In this document: piece after piece, positions 8,569-16,473 of the stretch
Position numbering within the stretch: the first letter of the stretch is position 1
Layout of the letters: the number at the start of each line of letters is the position of its first letter
Assembly (NCBI GenBank): GCA_034429195.1
Contig: DAOUGQ010000016.1
Coordinates: forward strand, 285,793-349,792
Origin: UBA4782 sp034429195
Lineage (GTDB): Bacteria > Chloroflexota > Anaerolineae > Anaerolineales > Anaerolineaceae
Length of the DNA stretch: 64,000 nucleotides
Direction: 5' to 3'
Program-made: the position numbers and the translations under genes
The notes under the pieces: model-generated
The model's input: the letters and a program-made list of their open reading frames with translations, nothing else
What the model was told of the DNA's origin: nothing
Database searches by the model: none

Positions 8569-9624
8569 TTATAGCAATCCTTCATTGACTAGCAATTCGG
8601 CATTATAGATAGAACCTCCCGCTGCACCGCGAATGGTGTTGTGAGAAAGAACAACAAACTTCAAGCTGAAAAGCGGATCGGTTCGTACACGCCCGACAAT
8701 GGTGGCCATGCCTTTCCCTGTCATGCGATCCAGACGGGGCTGGGGTCTGTCACTTTGTTCACTGAGGGCTATCACGGGTTGGGGTGAAGAGGGAAGCTGA
8801 CTGACTGCGAAAGGAGCCTGGTAGGAGAGAAAAGCATCTTTTGCCTCATCAATCGAGGCATTTTTCTTTAAATCTACACTAACACATACTAAATGACCAT
8901 CTGTGACAGCTACACGGTTGGTATGAGCAGAAAGCTTCAACGAAGAGAATTCGATCCCTTGTGGGGAAAATTTCCCAAGCATCTTTCGAGGTTCCCATTC
9001 CACTTTTTCTTCTTCTCCATTGATAAAGGGGATTACGTTGTCAATAATATCCATTGATGGAACGCCCGGATAACCAGCTCCTGATAGAGCCTGTAGCGAT
9101 ACCACGAATGCCCGATCAAGGCCAAATGCATCATCAAGGGCTTTCAAGGCTACTGTCAGGCCGGTGCTGGTACAGTTTGGATTGGTAAGAATGCAACCTT
9201 TCCATCCTCTTTTTTCTCGTTGAGATTTCACCAGTTGGATATGTTCAGCATTCACCTCCGGGAGTAACAAGGGTATATCTTCTTCCCGGCGGTAGGCAGA
9301 TGCATTTGAACAGACAGCAAAACCATCCCTGGCAAATTCTGGTTCGAGGATTTTTGCTTCATCAGCCGGCAATGCAGAAAAGATGATTCGGGCATTCTGT
9401 AGAGCGTCAGGAATGGAAGGAAGCAGTTTCGTTTCAGCAGCCCATGCGGGCATGGCATCAGGTATTATCCACCGGCAAGCTTGAGCATACGATTTCCCTT
9501 CTGACCTATCTGAGGCAGCCAATCCGACTACCTTGAACCATGGATGTCCATCTAATAAACTAACGAAGCGTTGACCCACTGAACCAGTGGCTCCAATCAC
9601 GGCAACAGGAATTGAGTAAGACAT
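8569..9624 (-). CDS. asd: aspartate-semialdehyde dehydrogenase, archaeal/fungal type
   Basis: This enzyme reduces aspartyl-4-phosphate to aspartate 4-semialdehyde with NADPH, in the common route to lysine, threonine and methionine. In 351 residues it shows the NADP loop GATGSVGQR (11-19), the catalytic Cys in TNPNCTSTG and the catalytic His in LKLSAHTNRVAV. The sequence resembles the archaeal/yeast Asd group rather than the E. coli type. It starts 15 nt after the aspartate kinase stop with AAAGGA 7 nt before the ATG. It therefore shares the aspartate kinase promoter and the threonine attenuator upstream. Confidence 0.93.
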   Translation of the reverse strand: MSYSIPVAVIGATGSVGQRFVSLLDGHPWFKVVGLAASDRSEGKSYAQACRWIIPDAMPAWAAETKLLPSIPDALQNARIIFSALPADEAKILEPEFARDGFAVCSNASAYRREEDIPLLLPEVNAEHIQLVKSQREKRGWKGCILTNPNCTSTGLTVALKALDDAFGLDRAFVVSLQALSGAGYPGVPSMDIIDNVIPFINGEEEKVEWEPRKMLGKFSPQGIEFSSLKLSAHTNRVAVTDGHLVCVSVDLKKNASIDEAKDAFLSYQAPFAVSQLPSSPQPVIALSEQSDRPQPRLDRMTGKGMATIVGRVRTDPLFSLKFVVLSHNTIRGAAGGSIYNAELLVNEGLL

Positions 9625-9639
9625 TTTGTTTATCCTTTC

Positions 9640-11076
9640 TTACCAGACTATTAATTCATGAAGTGCTCTGACTGCCTGTTCATCATCTTTGCTCGCCACC
9701 ACCAAGCTGATGGAAACATCCGATGAACCATGGGCTATTGCCAGTACATTGATCTTGTACTCACCTAGTTTGTGAAAAACCAATCCAGCCACACCCGGGG
9801 TATCATGTGTACCGGCACCCACCACGGTAATAATTGACACATCATCCGTTGCCCATACACGATCAATATCGCGGTTGACCAGTTCCAGGGCGAAAGTTTT
9901 CTCAATCGCTTGAAGGACTGCATCAGAAGTTTCTCCAGGCACTGCAAAGCAAATGGACTGCTCCGAAGATGCCTGCGTGATCAGAGGGACGCTTGTGCCA
10001 GTGGAAGCTACAGCACCAAAAGTACGAGCAGCTACACCAGGAACACCCAGCATACCGCGCCCTTCAACGGTTACCAGGCGCTGTTTACGGATGGCAGTAA
10101 CTGCCTTGATTACTTTATCTGCTTTTGTGGTTCTCCCATTATGATTGATAGTCAATCGAGTACCAGGATTGGATGGATTGAAGGTATTGCATATCCTCAA
10201 TCCGATCCCTGCTTCGATCACAGGGCGAACAGCTTTGGGGTGCAATACTTTTGCGCCATAATAAGCCAGTTCAGCGATTTCCTCATAACTGATCTCCGGG
10301 ATGGTATGAGCATCTGGAACAAGATGAGGGTCTGCTGTCATCACACCATCTACATCTGTCCAGATCCAGATATCGTCAGCAGGGAGGAGCGCTCCTAATA
10401 TGGATGCTGAATAATCACTGCCGCCTCTTCCAAGGGTGGTTATTACACCATCACGGGTAGCTCCGATGAAACCTGTCACGATTGGCACAACCCCTTCGTT
10501 AAGGAATGGATCGAGAACTGTATGGATGGCATTTGTGGAGGCTTCAAAATCCGGATGGGCATTCTGAAAGTTATTATTTGTCACGATCAGGTTCGTTGAT
10601 TCAACGTATTGTGCAGATATTCCTTTTTCCTGACAGATTGCAGCCAATATGCGGGCACTCCACCTTTCTCCCAATGATGCCACCGCATCGAGAGCACGCG
10701 GGCTGGCTTCCCCAATCACATGGATCGCGCGACATAGATCGCCAAAGGTGGTAGATAGATCAACGATTTCTTTTTTAATGGTATTCAGCCTCTCAGGATC
10801 AGTGATCAACTTCTGAGCAACTGCCTGATGATTTTCTTTCAAAGTTTTTTCTGCAATCAATAATGGTTGCAAATTTCCCTTTGCAGCACTTATCGCACAA
10901 TCAATAAGAGTGTTTGTCACACCTGCCATAGCAGAAGTGACAACTAAAACCTTTTCCCAATCTGTCTTTGCGTTTTTAATGATCTCAACTACCTGAGCAA
11001 TTGCCTGTGCTGATCCTACGGATGTCCCGCCAAATTTCATTACCAATGTTTTTTGAGATTTGCGATCCATGTTCAT
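9640..11076 (-). CDS. lysC: aspartate kinase
   Basis: The first enzyme of the aspartate pathway, phosphorylating aspartate with ATP. The N-terminal kinase domain carries KFGGTSVG (about 14-21) and the segment TTLGRGGSDYSA. Tandem ACT domains occupy about the last 160 residues, with FAVPGETSDA and VGAGTHDTPGVAG, and are the usual site of feedback control. Of three in-frame ATGs (11088, 11076, 11070), 11076 has GGGAG 5 nt upstream, so I chose it. It gives about 478 residues. A transcription terminator with a long T-run ends just upstream and is part of a threonine attenuator. The gene is followed directly by asd. It could equally be a threonine-regulated isozyme, as the leader suggests. Confidence 0.93.
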   Translation of the reverse strand: MNMDRKSQKTLVMKFGGTSVGSAQAIAQVVEIIKNAKTDWEKVLVVTSAMAGVTNTLIDCAISAAKGNLQPLLIAEKTLKENHQAVAQKLITDPERLNTIKKEIVDLSTTFGDLCRAIHVIGEASPRALDAVASLGERWSARILAAICQEKGISAQYVESTNLIVTNNNFQNAHPDFEASTNAIHTVLDPFLNEGVVPIVTGFIGATRDGVITTLGRGGSDYSASILGALLPADDIWIWTDVDGVMTADPHLVPDAHTIPEISYEEIAELAYYGAKVLHPKAVRPVIEAGIGLRICNTFNPSNPGTRLTINHNGRTTKADKVIKAVTAIRKQRLVTVEGRGMLGVPGVAARTFGAVASTGTSVPLITQASSEQSICFAVPGETSDAVLQAIEKTFALELVNRDIDRVWATDDVSIITVVGAGTHDTPGVAGLVFHKLGEYKINVLAIAHGSSDVSISLVVASKDDEQAVRALHELIVW

Positions 11077-11090
11077 CCTATCTCCCATAC

Positions 11091-11128
11091 AAAAAAATAA
11101 AAAAAACGCTCCACATTCCTGTGGAGCG
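11091..11128 (-). terminator. attenuator terminator in the lysC-asd leader
   Basis: On the minus strand, CGCTCCAC and GTGGAGCG form an 8-bp stem (11128-11107) around AGGAAT. It is followed by eight T, an A and seven T, only 15 nt before the lysC start. An 11-pair alternative stem (one G.U) forms between 11185-11175, inside the leader-peptide gene, and 11126-11116. That stem would destroy the terminator, the standard layout of amino-acid attenuation. Confidence 0.88.
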
Positions 11129-11157
11129 CATACGGTCTGATGATCCGGTATTTTCTT

Positions 11158-11235
11158 CTACCCAAACACCAAAACCCCACAGGAAATCCGTGAGGAAGTA
11201 GTAGTTTGAGTAGTAGTGTATTGATTCTTGCGCAT
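11158..11235 (-). CDS. threonine-rich leader peptide of the lysC-asd operon
   Basis: A 25-codon reading frame from ATG at 11235 to TAG at 11160-11158 encodes a peptide starting MRKNQY, then TTTQTTT, then SSRISCGVLVFG. All six threonines are ACT codons at 11217-11197. The anti-terminator arm (11185-11175) lies 11 nt after the last Thr codon. A ribosome stalled for charged tRNA-Thr would leave this arm free to pair with 11126-11116, opening the terminator. With enough threonine the ribosome reaches the stop codon next to the arm. The parallel is E. coli thrL, though the sequences are not alike. There is no SD; the -10 box ends 10 nt before the ATG, so translation is probably leaderless. Confidence 0.85.
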   Translation of the reverse strand: MRKNQYTTTQTTTSSRISCGVLVFG

Positions 11236-11245
11236 ATTGAATGCA

Positions 11246-11274
11246 TTTATATCATCATGATATTTCAACGTCAA
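11246..11274 (-). promoter_or_regulatory. promoter of the threonine leader-lysC-asd operon
   Basis: -35 TTGACG (11274-11269), a 17-nt spacer and -10 TATAAA (11251-11246) on the minus strand. The predicted start near 11239 is only about 3-5 nt before the leader-peptide ATG. Confidence 0.82.
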
Positions 11275-11324
11275 GAGGATCCCCCCTTACAGAATTATCA
11301 GGATGTATTCCATGATTTTTCCGA

Positions 11325-12053
11325 TTATTTTTCGATTTCAGACTGCAGGCATTGGAGAAAACTGGTTAATTGCGGATCTGGCTGTTGATGGGTGATAGCC
11401 AGGATTGGTTGAGTAAGAGATATTTCTTCTATTCCTTCCAATGAAATAGTTTTTACACTTTCATTCAGCCACCGACTAGGAATGAAACCCATTGCGGAAG
11501 GATTTTCTGCAACGGCTTGCTGCACTGCTTCTGCACCTGGTGCTATCCAGGCAAAGGGATTATGTGATAATTGAACCCCGGTTGCCGTAACCAGAATATC
11601 CAACCCTTCGTCGCCAGAAGGAACCATCCACCAGACAATATCTCCTTTGATGGAAGATTTGATCTGCTGCCATTGCGTAATTTCACCATTCATAATGGCA
11701 GTAAGTTGCTCTAAAGTAAGGCTGGATAATTCATTCTCAGGATTGACAATGATGGATAAAGAATCCGTCCCGAGTTCATAGATTGCCAGAGTCTCATCGG
11801 GTGTTTTTCCCCAGGTGAAAGTCACATCTGATTTCTGGAAATCGATAACCGAAGGAGCAATTTCCTGCAAAAACACTCCCGTTGTTGAATCCTGTAGTGT
11901 ACATTTATGGATGATGGGCTTCATCCAACTAAGAGCTGGAGTAATCTGCATACTCCAGACCGTCTGCGTGGGTTGAGGAGTGGGTGTAGGGGTACTGCAC
12001 CCACCCAGAAAAACAATCAGGATAAGGAGAAGCAGCTTTCTAGCGAATTGCAT
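11325..12053 (-). CDS. PstS-like solute-binding lipoprotein
   Basis: An exported lipoprotein of 242 residues. The signal peptide ends in lipobox LGGC (Cys 19), followed by a Thr/Pro linker. The body matches the periplasmic phosphate-binding-like pattern: SLSIIVNPENELSSLTLEQL, a segment with NGEITQW, and GFIPSRWL near the end, as in PstS/PBP-like proteins. No ABC permease or ATPase is adjacent, so the ligand (an oxyanion or other) is unknown and transport is unproven. Its ATG overlaps the end of uppP by 14 nt with AGGAGT before it, indicating translational coupling. Confidence 0.7.
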   Translation of the reverse strand: MQFARKLLLLILIVFLGGCSTPTPTPQPTQTVWSMQITPALSWMKPIIHKCTLQDSTTGVFLQEIAPSVIDFQKSDVTFTWGKTPDETLAIYELGTDSLSIIVNPENELSSLTLEQLTAIMNGEITQWQQIKSSIKGDIVWWMVPSGDEGLDILVTATGVQLSHNPFAWIAPGAEAVQQAVAENPSAMGFIPSRWLNESVKTISLEGIEEISLTQPILAITHQQPDPQLTSFLQCLQSEIEK

Positions 12054-12861
12054 ACACTCCTATGGTAATCAATCCAAGAATTGTACAGTAAGTGGCAAAA
12101 CCCTTGAAAGAGTGCTTGTTCAAGAAAGATAAAAGCCAATGGATAGAAAGATATCCTACCACCGCAGAGGCAATAAAGCCAACCGCTAAGATGGGTAGAA
12201 AACTCGAAAGATTGGGGATTTCAATCAGGTCTCCGATGCTTAAGACCCCTGCAGCGACGAAAATTGGAATGGACATAAGAAATGAAAACCTGGCAGCAGC
12301 AGGACGTTCGATATTACGTAACATGCCAGCAGAGATGGTGGATCCAGAACGGGAAACGCCTGGGAAAATTGCCAATGTCTGTGCCAATCCAATGATGATC
12401 GCATCCAGCCAGGTCAATTTGGAAAGATTTCGGGTACATTTTCCCAGCCATTCTGCGAGGAATAATAGCAGAGCAGTAATCAGCAGAAAGATGCCAACCG
12501 CTAAAGCGGAGTGGAAGGCGGCTTCCATCTGGTCTTTGATCAATACGCCGAAAACGCCAGCTGGAACAGTTGCCAGAACCACCAGAAGACCAAGACGGGC
12601 AGGCTCGTTGTCCTTCAGGCTGCGGGTAAGTAGGGCTTTCCAGCATCCTGTCAGTATCTGCCAGATGTCTTTCCAGAAATAAATAATTACTGCCAGGAGT
12701 GTACCCAATTGTACAAGAACATCAAACGGAAAAACAACCTGTTCGTCTAAATTCCAATTGAAAAAGAAAGGAACAAGTACAAGATGCGCAGAGCTTGAAA
12801 TGGGTAAGAATTCTGTGATGCCCTGAACAATGCCTAAAATGATTGATTGCAAGAATGTCAT
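12040..12861 (-). CDS. uppP: undecaprenyl-diphosphatase UppP/BacA
   Basis: An integral membrane phosphatase that recycles undecaprenyl diphosphate to the monophosphate carrier for peptidoglycan and other wall polymers. The 273-residue protein has the family signature QGITEFLPISSSAHL near residues 14-28 and the second motif FPGVSRSGSTI, plus about eight hydrophobic segments. Loss or excess changes bacitracin sensitivity in known bacteria. It overlaps tgt by 4 nt (ATGA) and the lipoprotein by 14 nt, so tgt-uppP-lipoprotein is one transcript. Confidence 0.95.
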   Translation of the reverse strand: MTFLQSIILGIVQGITEFLPISSSAHLVLVPFFFNWNLDEQVVFPFDVLVQLGTLLAVIIYFWKDIWQILTGCWKALLTRSLKDNEPARLGLLVVLATVPAGVFGVLIKDQMEAAFHSALAVGIFLLITALLLFLAEWLGKCTRNLSKLTWLDAIIIGLAQTLAIFPGVSRSGSTISAGMLRNIERPAAARFSFLMSIPIFVAAGVLSIGDLIEIPNLSSFLPILAVGFIASAVVGYLSIHWLLSFLNKHSFKGFATYCTILGLITIGVYAIR

Positions 12862-13994
12862 TGAATGATCTCCGGTGAATGATTAAACGGCTTATATTTT
12901 TCGTAGAATTCTACTGCAAATTGCTGATACCGATGTTCCATGATAGCCTGGCGGGCGGATCGAGCCAGTCTTAACAGGGTGGTAATGTTGTGAATGGAAA
13001 GAAGTGTAGATGCCAGCATCTCACGCGAAACAATCAAGTGCCGGATATATGCACGGCTGAAGCCACGGCACGCATAACAGGGGCAGGTTGGATCTATAGG
13101 CTGAGGGTCATGCGTATAGATTGCGTTCAGCATATTCATCCGCCCTGTGAGTGTCATGGCTGCCTGGTGACGTGCCAGGCGTGTGGGAAGCACACAATCG
13201 AATATATCAATCCCTCGTTGTATCCCTTCGACCAGGTCTTCCGGGGAGCCAACACCCATAAGATAACGCGGCTTATTTACAGGAAGAATATCATTCACTA
13301 TCTCGATCATGGCTGCCATTTCCGCCTTGGTTTCTCCAACCGATAAGCCTCCAATTGCATGACCTGGAAAACCTAGAGATGCAATGAATTCCGCTGACTG
13401 TTGGCGAAGTTCAGGGAATACACCTCCCTGAACGATGCCAAAGAGTGCCTGGTCGGGGCGATCATGGGCTTTCAAACAACGTTCCGCCCATCGATGGGTG
13501 TGGTTCATGGCTTTGGTAATATTCTCCCGATCATAAGGAGAAGCACATTCATCAAACGCCATGATGATATCTGATCCCAATAGTTCTTGAACCTCGATAG
13601 ATTTTTCTGGTGTCAAACGCTGCAACGAGCCATCGATATGACTCTTGAAGGTGACTCCATCCTCGTCGATCTTTCGTGTTTCTGCCAGAGAAAAGACTTG
13701 AAAACCGCCAGAATCAGTTAGAATGGGCTGTGGCCATTGCATGAATTGATGCAAGCCACCCATTTCTGCGACCAATTCAGCACCTGGGCGCAGGAACAGA
13801 TGGTATGTATTTGCCAATACCAATGAGGCACCAGTATCTTTCACCTGTGCGGGTGTAAGCGCTTTCACCGTTGCCTGAGTACCTACCGGGGCAAATATTG
13901 GGGTTTGGATGTCACCATGCGGAGTGTGGAAAACGCCCGCACGGGCTCTTCCATCTTGTGCAAGTAGTTCAAAAGTAAATATTGATTCCATCAT
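12858..13994 (-). CDS. tgt: queuine tRNA-ribosyltransferase
   Basis: Exchanges guanine for a queuosine precursor base at position 34 of GUN-anticodon tRNAs. The 378-residue protein has the Asp in LTDSGGFQVFSL and the substrate loop GIVQGG. The catalytic-domain segment is FDCVLPTRLARH. Zinc ligands are in CPCYACRGFSRAYIRHL near the C-terminus. It follows the SLC13 permease by 2 nt (stop 13997, ATG 13994), implying a common transcript. A second ATG one codon later could also start. No other queuosine gene is in the window. Confidence 0.96.
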   Translation of the reverse strand: MMESIFTFELLAQDGRARAGVFHTPHGDIQTPIFAPVGTQATVKALTPAQVKDTGASLVLANTYHLFLRPGAELVAEMGGLHQFMQWPQPILTDSGGFQVFSLAETRKIDEDGVTFKSHIDGSLQRLTPEKSIEVQELLGSDIIMAFDECASPYDRENITKAMNHTHRWAERCLKAHDRPDQALFGIVQGGVFPELRQQSAEFIASLGFPGHAIGGLSVGETKAEMAAMIEIVNDILPVNKPRYLMGVGSPEDLVEGIQRGIDIFDCVLPTRLARHQAAMTLTGRMNMLNAIYTHDPQPIDPTCPCYACRGFSRAYIRHLIVSREMLASTLLSIHNITTLLRLARSARQAIMEHRYQQFAVEFYEKYKPFNHSPEIIQ

Positions 13995-13996
13995 AA

Positions 13997-15274
13997 TCAG
14001 ACCAGATTCCAGAAAAATGCCAAACCAATCAAAATAACTACTATTGTGATCATTGTCAGAGGTGTACCAACGCGAACGAAATCTTTAAAGCGATACTTCC
14101 CTGATTCCATCACCATGAGATTGACGGGATGTCCATAAGGAGTAAGGAATCCCAATGAGCAACCTAATGCAACTGCCATCGTCAGTCCACGTACATCTGC
14201 ACCTGTTTGAGCGGCAACCGAAAATACAATGGGAACCAATACCAGGGCAGATACCTGACTACTCATAAATTGTGTAAAGATCAGGGCAATGAAGATTAAA
14301 ATGGCTGCTATCCAAAGAGGAGAAAGGTACAGGTTCTGAAAGCCGATGGAATCGATGAGAAAATCTGCCAATCCGCTGGTGCGAATAGCTATGGAAAGTG
14401 GCCATATGCCTGCAATGAGGAAAATGATTTTCCATTCGATTGCCTGAAATGCTTCCGACGGCTTGATGCAACCGGTGATCAGCATAATAACTGCACCAGT
14501 CATAACACCCAGCGCAACAGGTACCAAATTAAATGCAATGATTGCCAAAGTTAGCAGGGTGATAATGATCGCAATGAGAGTTTTTTCAGGGTGTTTTTTT
14601 GTGCCCACTTCATGTTCTGCGAGCAACAGGTCATTGTTCTCTAAAAGGGTTTGTGTTATCGCGGGGGTACCAGGCAGAAGGTTTCTGCCTAAAGTTATCA
14701 GGTAAATAGCTCCAGCCAGAACGACCGGTATTCCCATAAGAAGAAAATCCAACAACTTGAATTCTTGATAACCGGCTGCTCGTAATGCCCCGCTGGCGAT
14801 AATATTGGATGTCGTAAACAGTGTAGCCATTCCACCCAGAAGGGTACCGTAACTTAAAGGAATAAGTAATTTACCTGGTGCAATCCGGGTTTTTCGCGAG
14901 AGAGACATGATAGATGGAAGCAAAATTCCGACCGCTGCCACATTATTCATGAACAAAGAGAGACCTGCAGAAACAAGCGTTACCCACAGAATGGTCATTC
15001 TTTCCGAATTTTTACCCAATTGTAAAAGAATTCTACTGATCCATTCGGAGATTCCCGTCAGATGCAACCCTTCGGAGATGATGAATATCCCAATCAATGT
15101 AATAACGGGTGAACTACTGAAACCTGAAAAAATATCCTCAGGTTTCACCAATCCCACTAAACCCAGGATGACCATGACTGCCATTGCTAATAGATCTGGT
15201 CGAAATTTATCACTGATGATGAGAATAGCAAAAATTATCGTAATAATCAGAGTAATCAGGGCATGGGTGCTCAT
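13997..15274 (-). CDS. SLC13/DASS-type anion permease
   Basis: A polytopic membrane protein of 425 residues with about 11 hydrophobic segments and the helical-hairpin pattern of the divalent-anion:Na+ symporter/ArsB superfamily. MNNVAAVGILLPSIM and a second repeat near SSQVSALVLVPIVF mark it. Many relatives of similar sequence carry two RCK/TrkA_C domains in the middle loop (about 590 residues). Here that region is only a short charged stretch, so this is the compact form. Candidate substrates are sulfate, tungstate/molybdate or dicarboxylates, not decided by sequence. Its -10 box ends 9 nt before the ATG (leaderless), and the promoter faces that of alr. Confidence 0.8.
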   Translation of the reverse strand: MSTHALITLIITIIFAILIISDKFRPDLLAMAVMVILGLVGLVKPEDIFSGFSSSPVITLIGIFIISEGLHLTGISEWISRILLQLGKNSERMTILWVTLVSAGLSLFMNNVAAVGILLPSIMSLSRKTRIAPGKLLIPLSYGTLLGGMATLFTTSNIIASGALRAAGYQEFKLLDFLLMGIPVVLAGAIYLITLGRNLLPGTPAITQTLLENNDLLLAEHEVGTKKHPEKTLIAIIITLLTLAIIAFNLVPVALGVMTGAVIMLITGCIKPSEAFQAIEWKIIFLIAGIWPLSIAIRTSGLADFLIDSIGFQNLYLSPLWIAAILIFIALIFTQFMSSQVSALVLVPIVFSVAAQTGADVRGLTMAVALGCSLGFLTPYGHPVNLMVMESGKYRFKDFVRVGTPLTMITIVVILIGLAFFWNLV

Positions 15275-15282
15275 TGTGAATG

Positions 15283-15331
15283 ATTATATCTGAAAATACC
15301 TCTTGCTTGATGGTGGTTGCGCGTTTATACT
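15283..15331. promoter_or_regulatory. overlapping divergent promoters for SLC13 permease and alr
   Basis: Plus strand: TTGCTT (15303-15308), 17 nt, TATACT (15326-15331), with the ATG of alr at 15339. Minus strand: TATAAT (15288-15283), with the permease ATG at 15274. The start codons are only 64 nt apart and both lie at the expected transcription start. The -35 zones overlap, so the two polymerases should compete. Confidence 0.8.
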
Positions 15332-15338
15332 TGCGCTC

Positions 15339-16451
15339 ATGGAATCTTCAATTTGTACCAGTTGGTTAGAAATTGATTTAGGGGCGATTCAAAATAATAT
15401 TCACCTGTTGCAGAAAATGACTGGTAAGCTGGTTATGGCGATAGTGAAAGCCAATGCCTATGGACATGGGATGCCAGAGGTCGTAAAAGCTGCATTTGGA
15501 GTAGGAGTCACCTGGTTTGGTGTGGCGCGTGTAGAAGAAGCGATCCAGGTCTTGGAAGCGGCGCCGAATGCCAGGGTTTTAGTAATGGGCTACACTCCAC
15601 CTGATATGGTGGCGGAAGCTGTTAATCGAAATATCACCCTGGCTGTTTATGATATAGATACGGCTGCCATGTATTCAGAAAAGGCAGGGAAAGCTGGTGG
15701 CAGTGCCACGATCCACCTGAAATTTGATACTGGTATGGGCAGATTAGGATTTCATCTGCAAGGTTGTGTTGAGTTTGCCAGAAAAGTGATGGAATTTCCG
15801 CACCTGACGTTAGAAGGTGTGTTTACGCATTTTGCACGGGCAGATGAACCTGATGTCGATACAACCTCTGATCAGATTATACGGTTCAACCAAATTCTTT
15901 CTGATCTTCGGAAGAATGGGATACATCCTTCTCTGGTACATGCCAGCAATTCTGCGGGGACATTAAATTATCCAGACGCAAGGTTTAACCTGGTACGAAC
16001 TGGTATCTCTATCTATGGAATGGATCCCTCGCCATCAACCCCATTGCCTGCAGGATTTCAACCCGCACTTGCTTTCAAATCACGTTTGACATCTGTAAAG
16101 ATGCTGCCTGCAGGTCATGGCATCAGTTATGGTCATCACTATTTCACTCCGAAGGAAGAGAAAATTGGTGTGGTTGGCGTTGGATATGCTGATGGATTTC
16201 GCAGAACTTTTGACGGGCATGCGTTGATCCACGGGAAAAAAGCCCCCATATTAGGTGCGGTTTGCATGGATCAATGTATGGTTCTTCTTGATGAAATTCC
16301 AGAAGCAAGAATTGGTGATGAAGTGGTATTGATCGGCAGCCAGGGAAATGAACGCATTCGGGCAGAAGACCTGGCCATAGAATGGGGAACCATCCCTTAT
16401 GAGGTGGTGTGTGGTATGTCTGCCCGTTTGCCACGCATATATATAAAATAA
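15339..16451 (+). CDS. alr: alanine racemase
   Basis: A PLP enzyme making D-alanine for peptidoglycan. The lysine binding PLP is in VKANAYGHG (about 36-44), the second catalytic Tyr region is GVGYADGFRR, and the conserved substrate segment is MDQCMVLL. About 370 residues from ATG at 15339 matches the family. An in-frame TTG at 15303 is part of the -35 box and therefore cannot be in the transcript. The -10 box places the RNA start at or next to the ATG, so the message should be leaderless. recJ follows 22 nt after its stop. Confidence 0.95.
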   Translation: MESSICTSWLEIDLGAIQNNIHLLQKMTGKLVMAIVKANAYGHGMPEVVKAAFGVGVTWFGVARVEEAIQVLEAAPNARVLVMGYTPPDMVAEAVNRNITLAVYDIDTAAMYSEKAGKAGGSATIHLKFDTGMGRLGFHLQGCVEFARKVMEFPHLTLEGVFTHFARADEPDVDTTSDQIIRFNQILSDLRKNGIHPSLVHASNSAGTLNYPDARFNLVRTGISIYGMDPSPSTPLPAGFQPALAFKSRLTSVKMLPAGHGISYGHHYFTPKEEKIGVVGVGYADGFRRTFDGHALIHGKKAPILGAVCMDQCMVLLDEIPEARIGDEVVLIGSQGNERIRAEDLAIEWGTIPYEVVCGMSARLPRIYIK

Positions 16452-16473
16452 TCGATTTTTGGGGAGAGTACAG

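Noticed and set aside
9910..10398. 162-codon open frame opposite lysC
   Set aside because: Antisense shadow of the aspartate kinase, low-complexity Ser/Cys/Arg composition.
12092..12682. 196-codon open frame opposite uppP
   Set aside because: Antisense to a clear uppP; basic composition typical of the complement of hydrophobic codons.
15303..15338. TTG start for alr
   Set aside because: The TTG is part of the -35 hexamer and would not be transcribed from the visible promoter.
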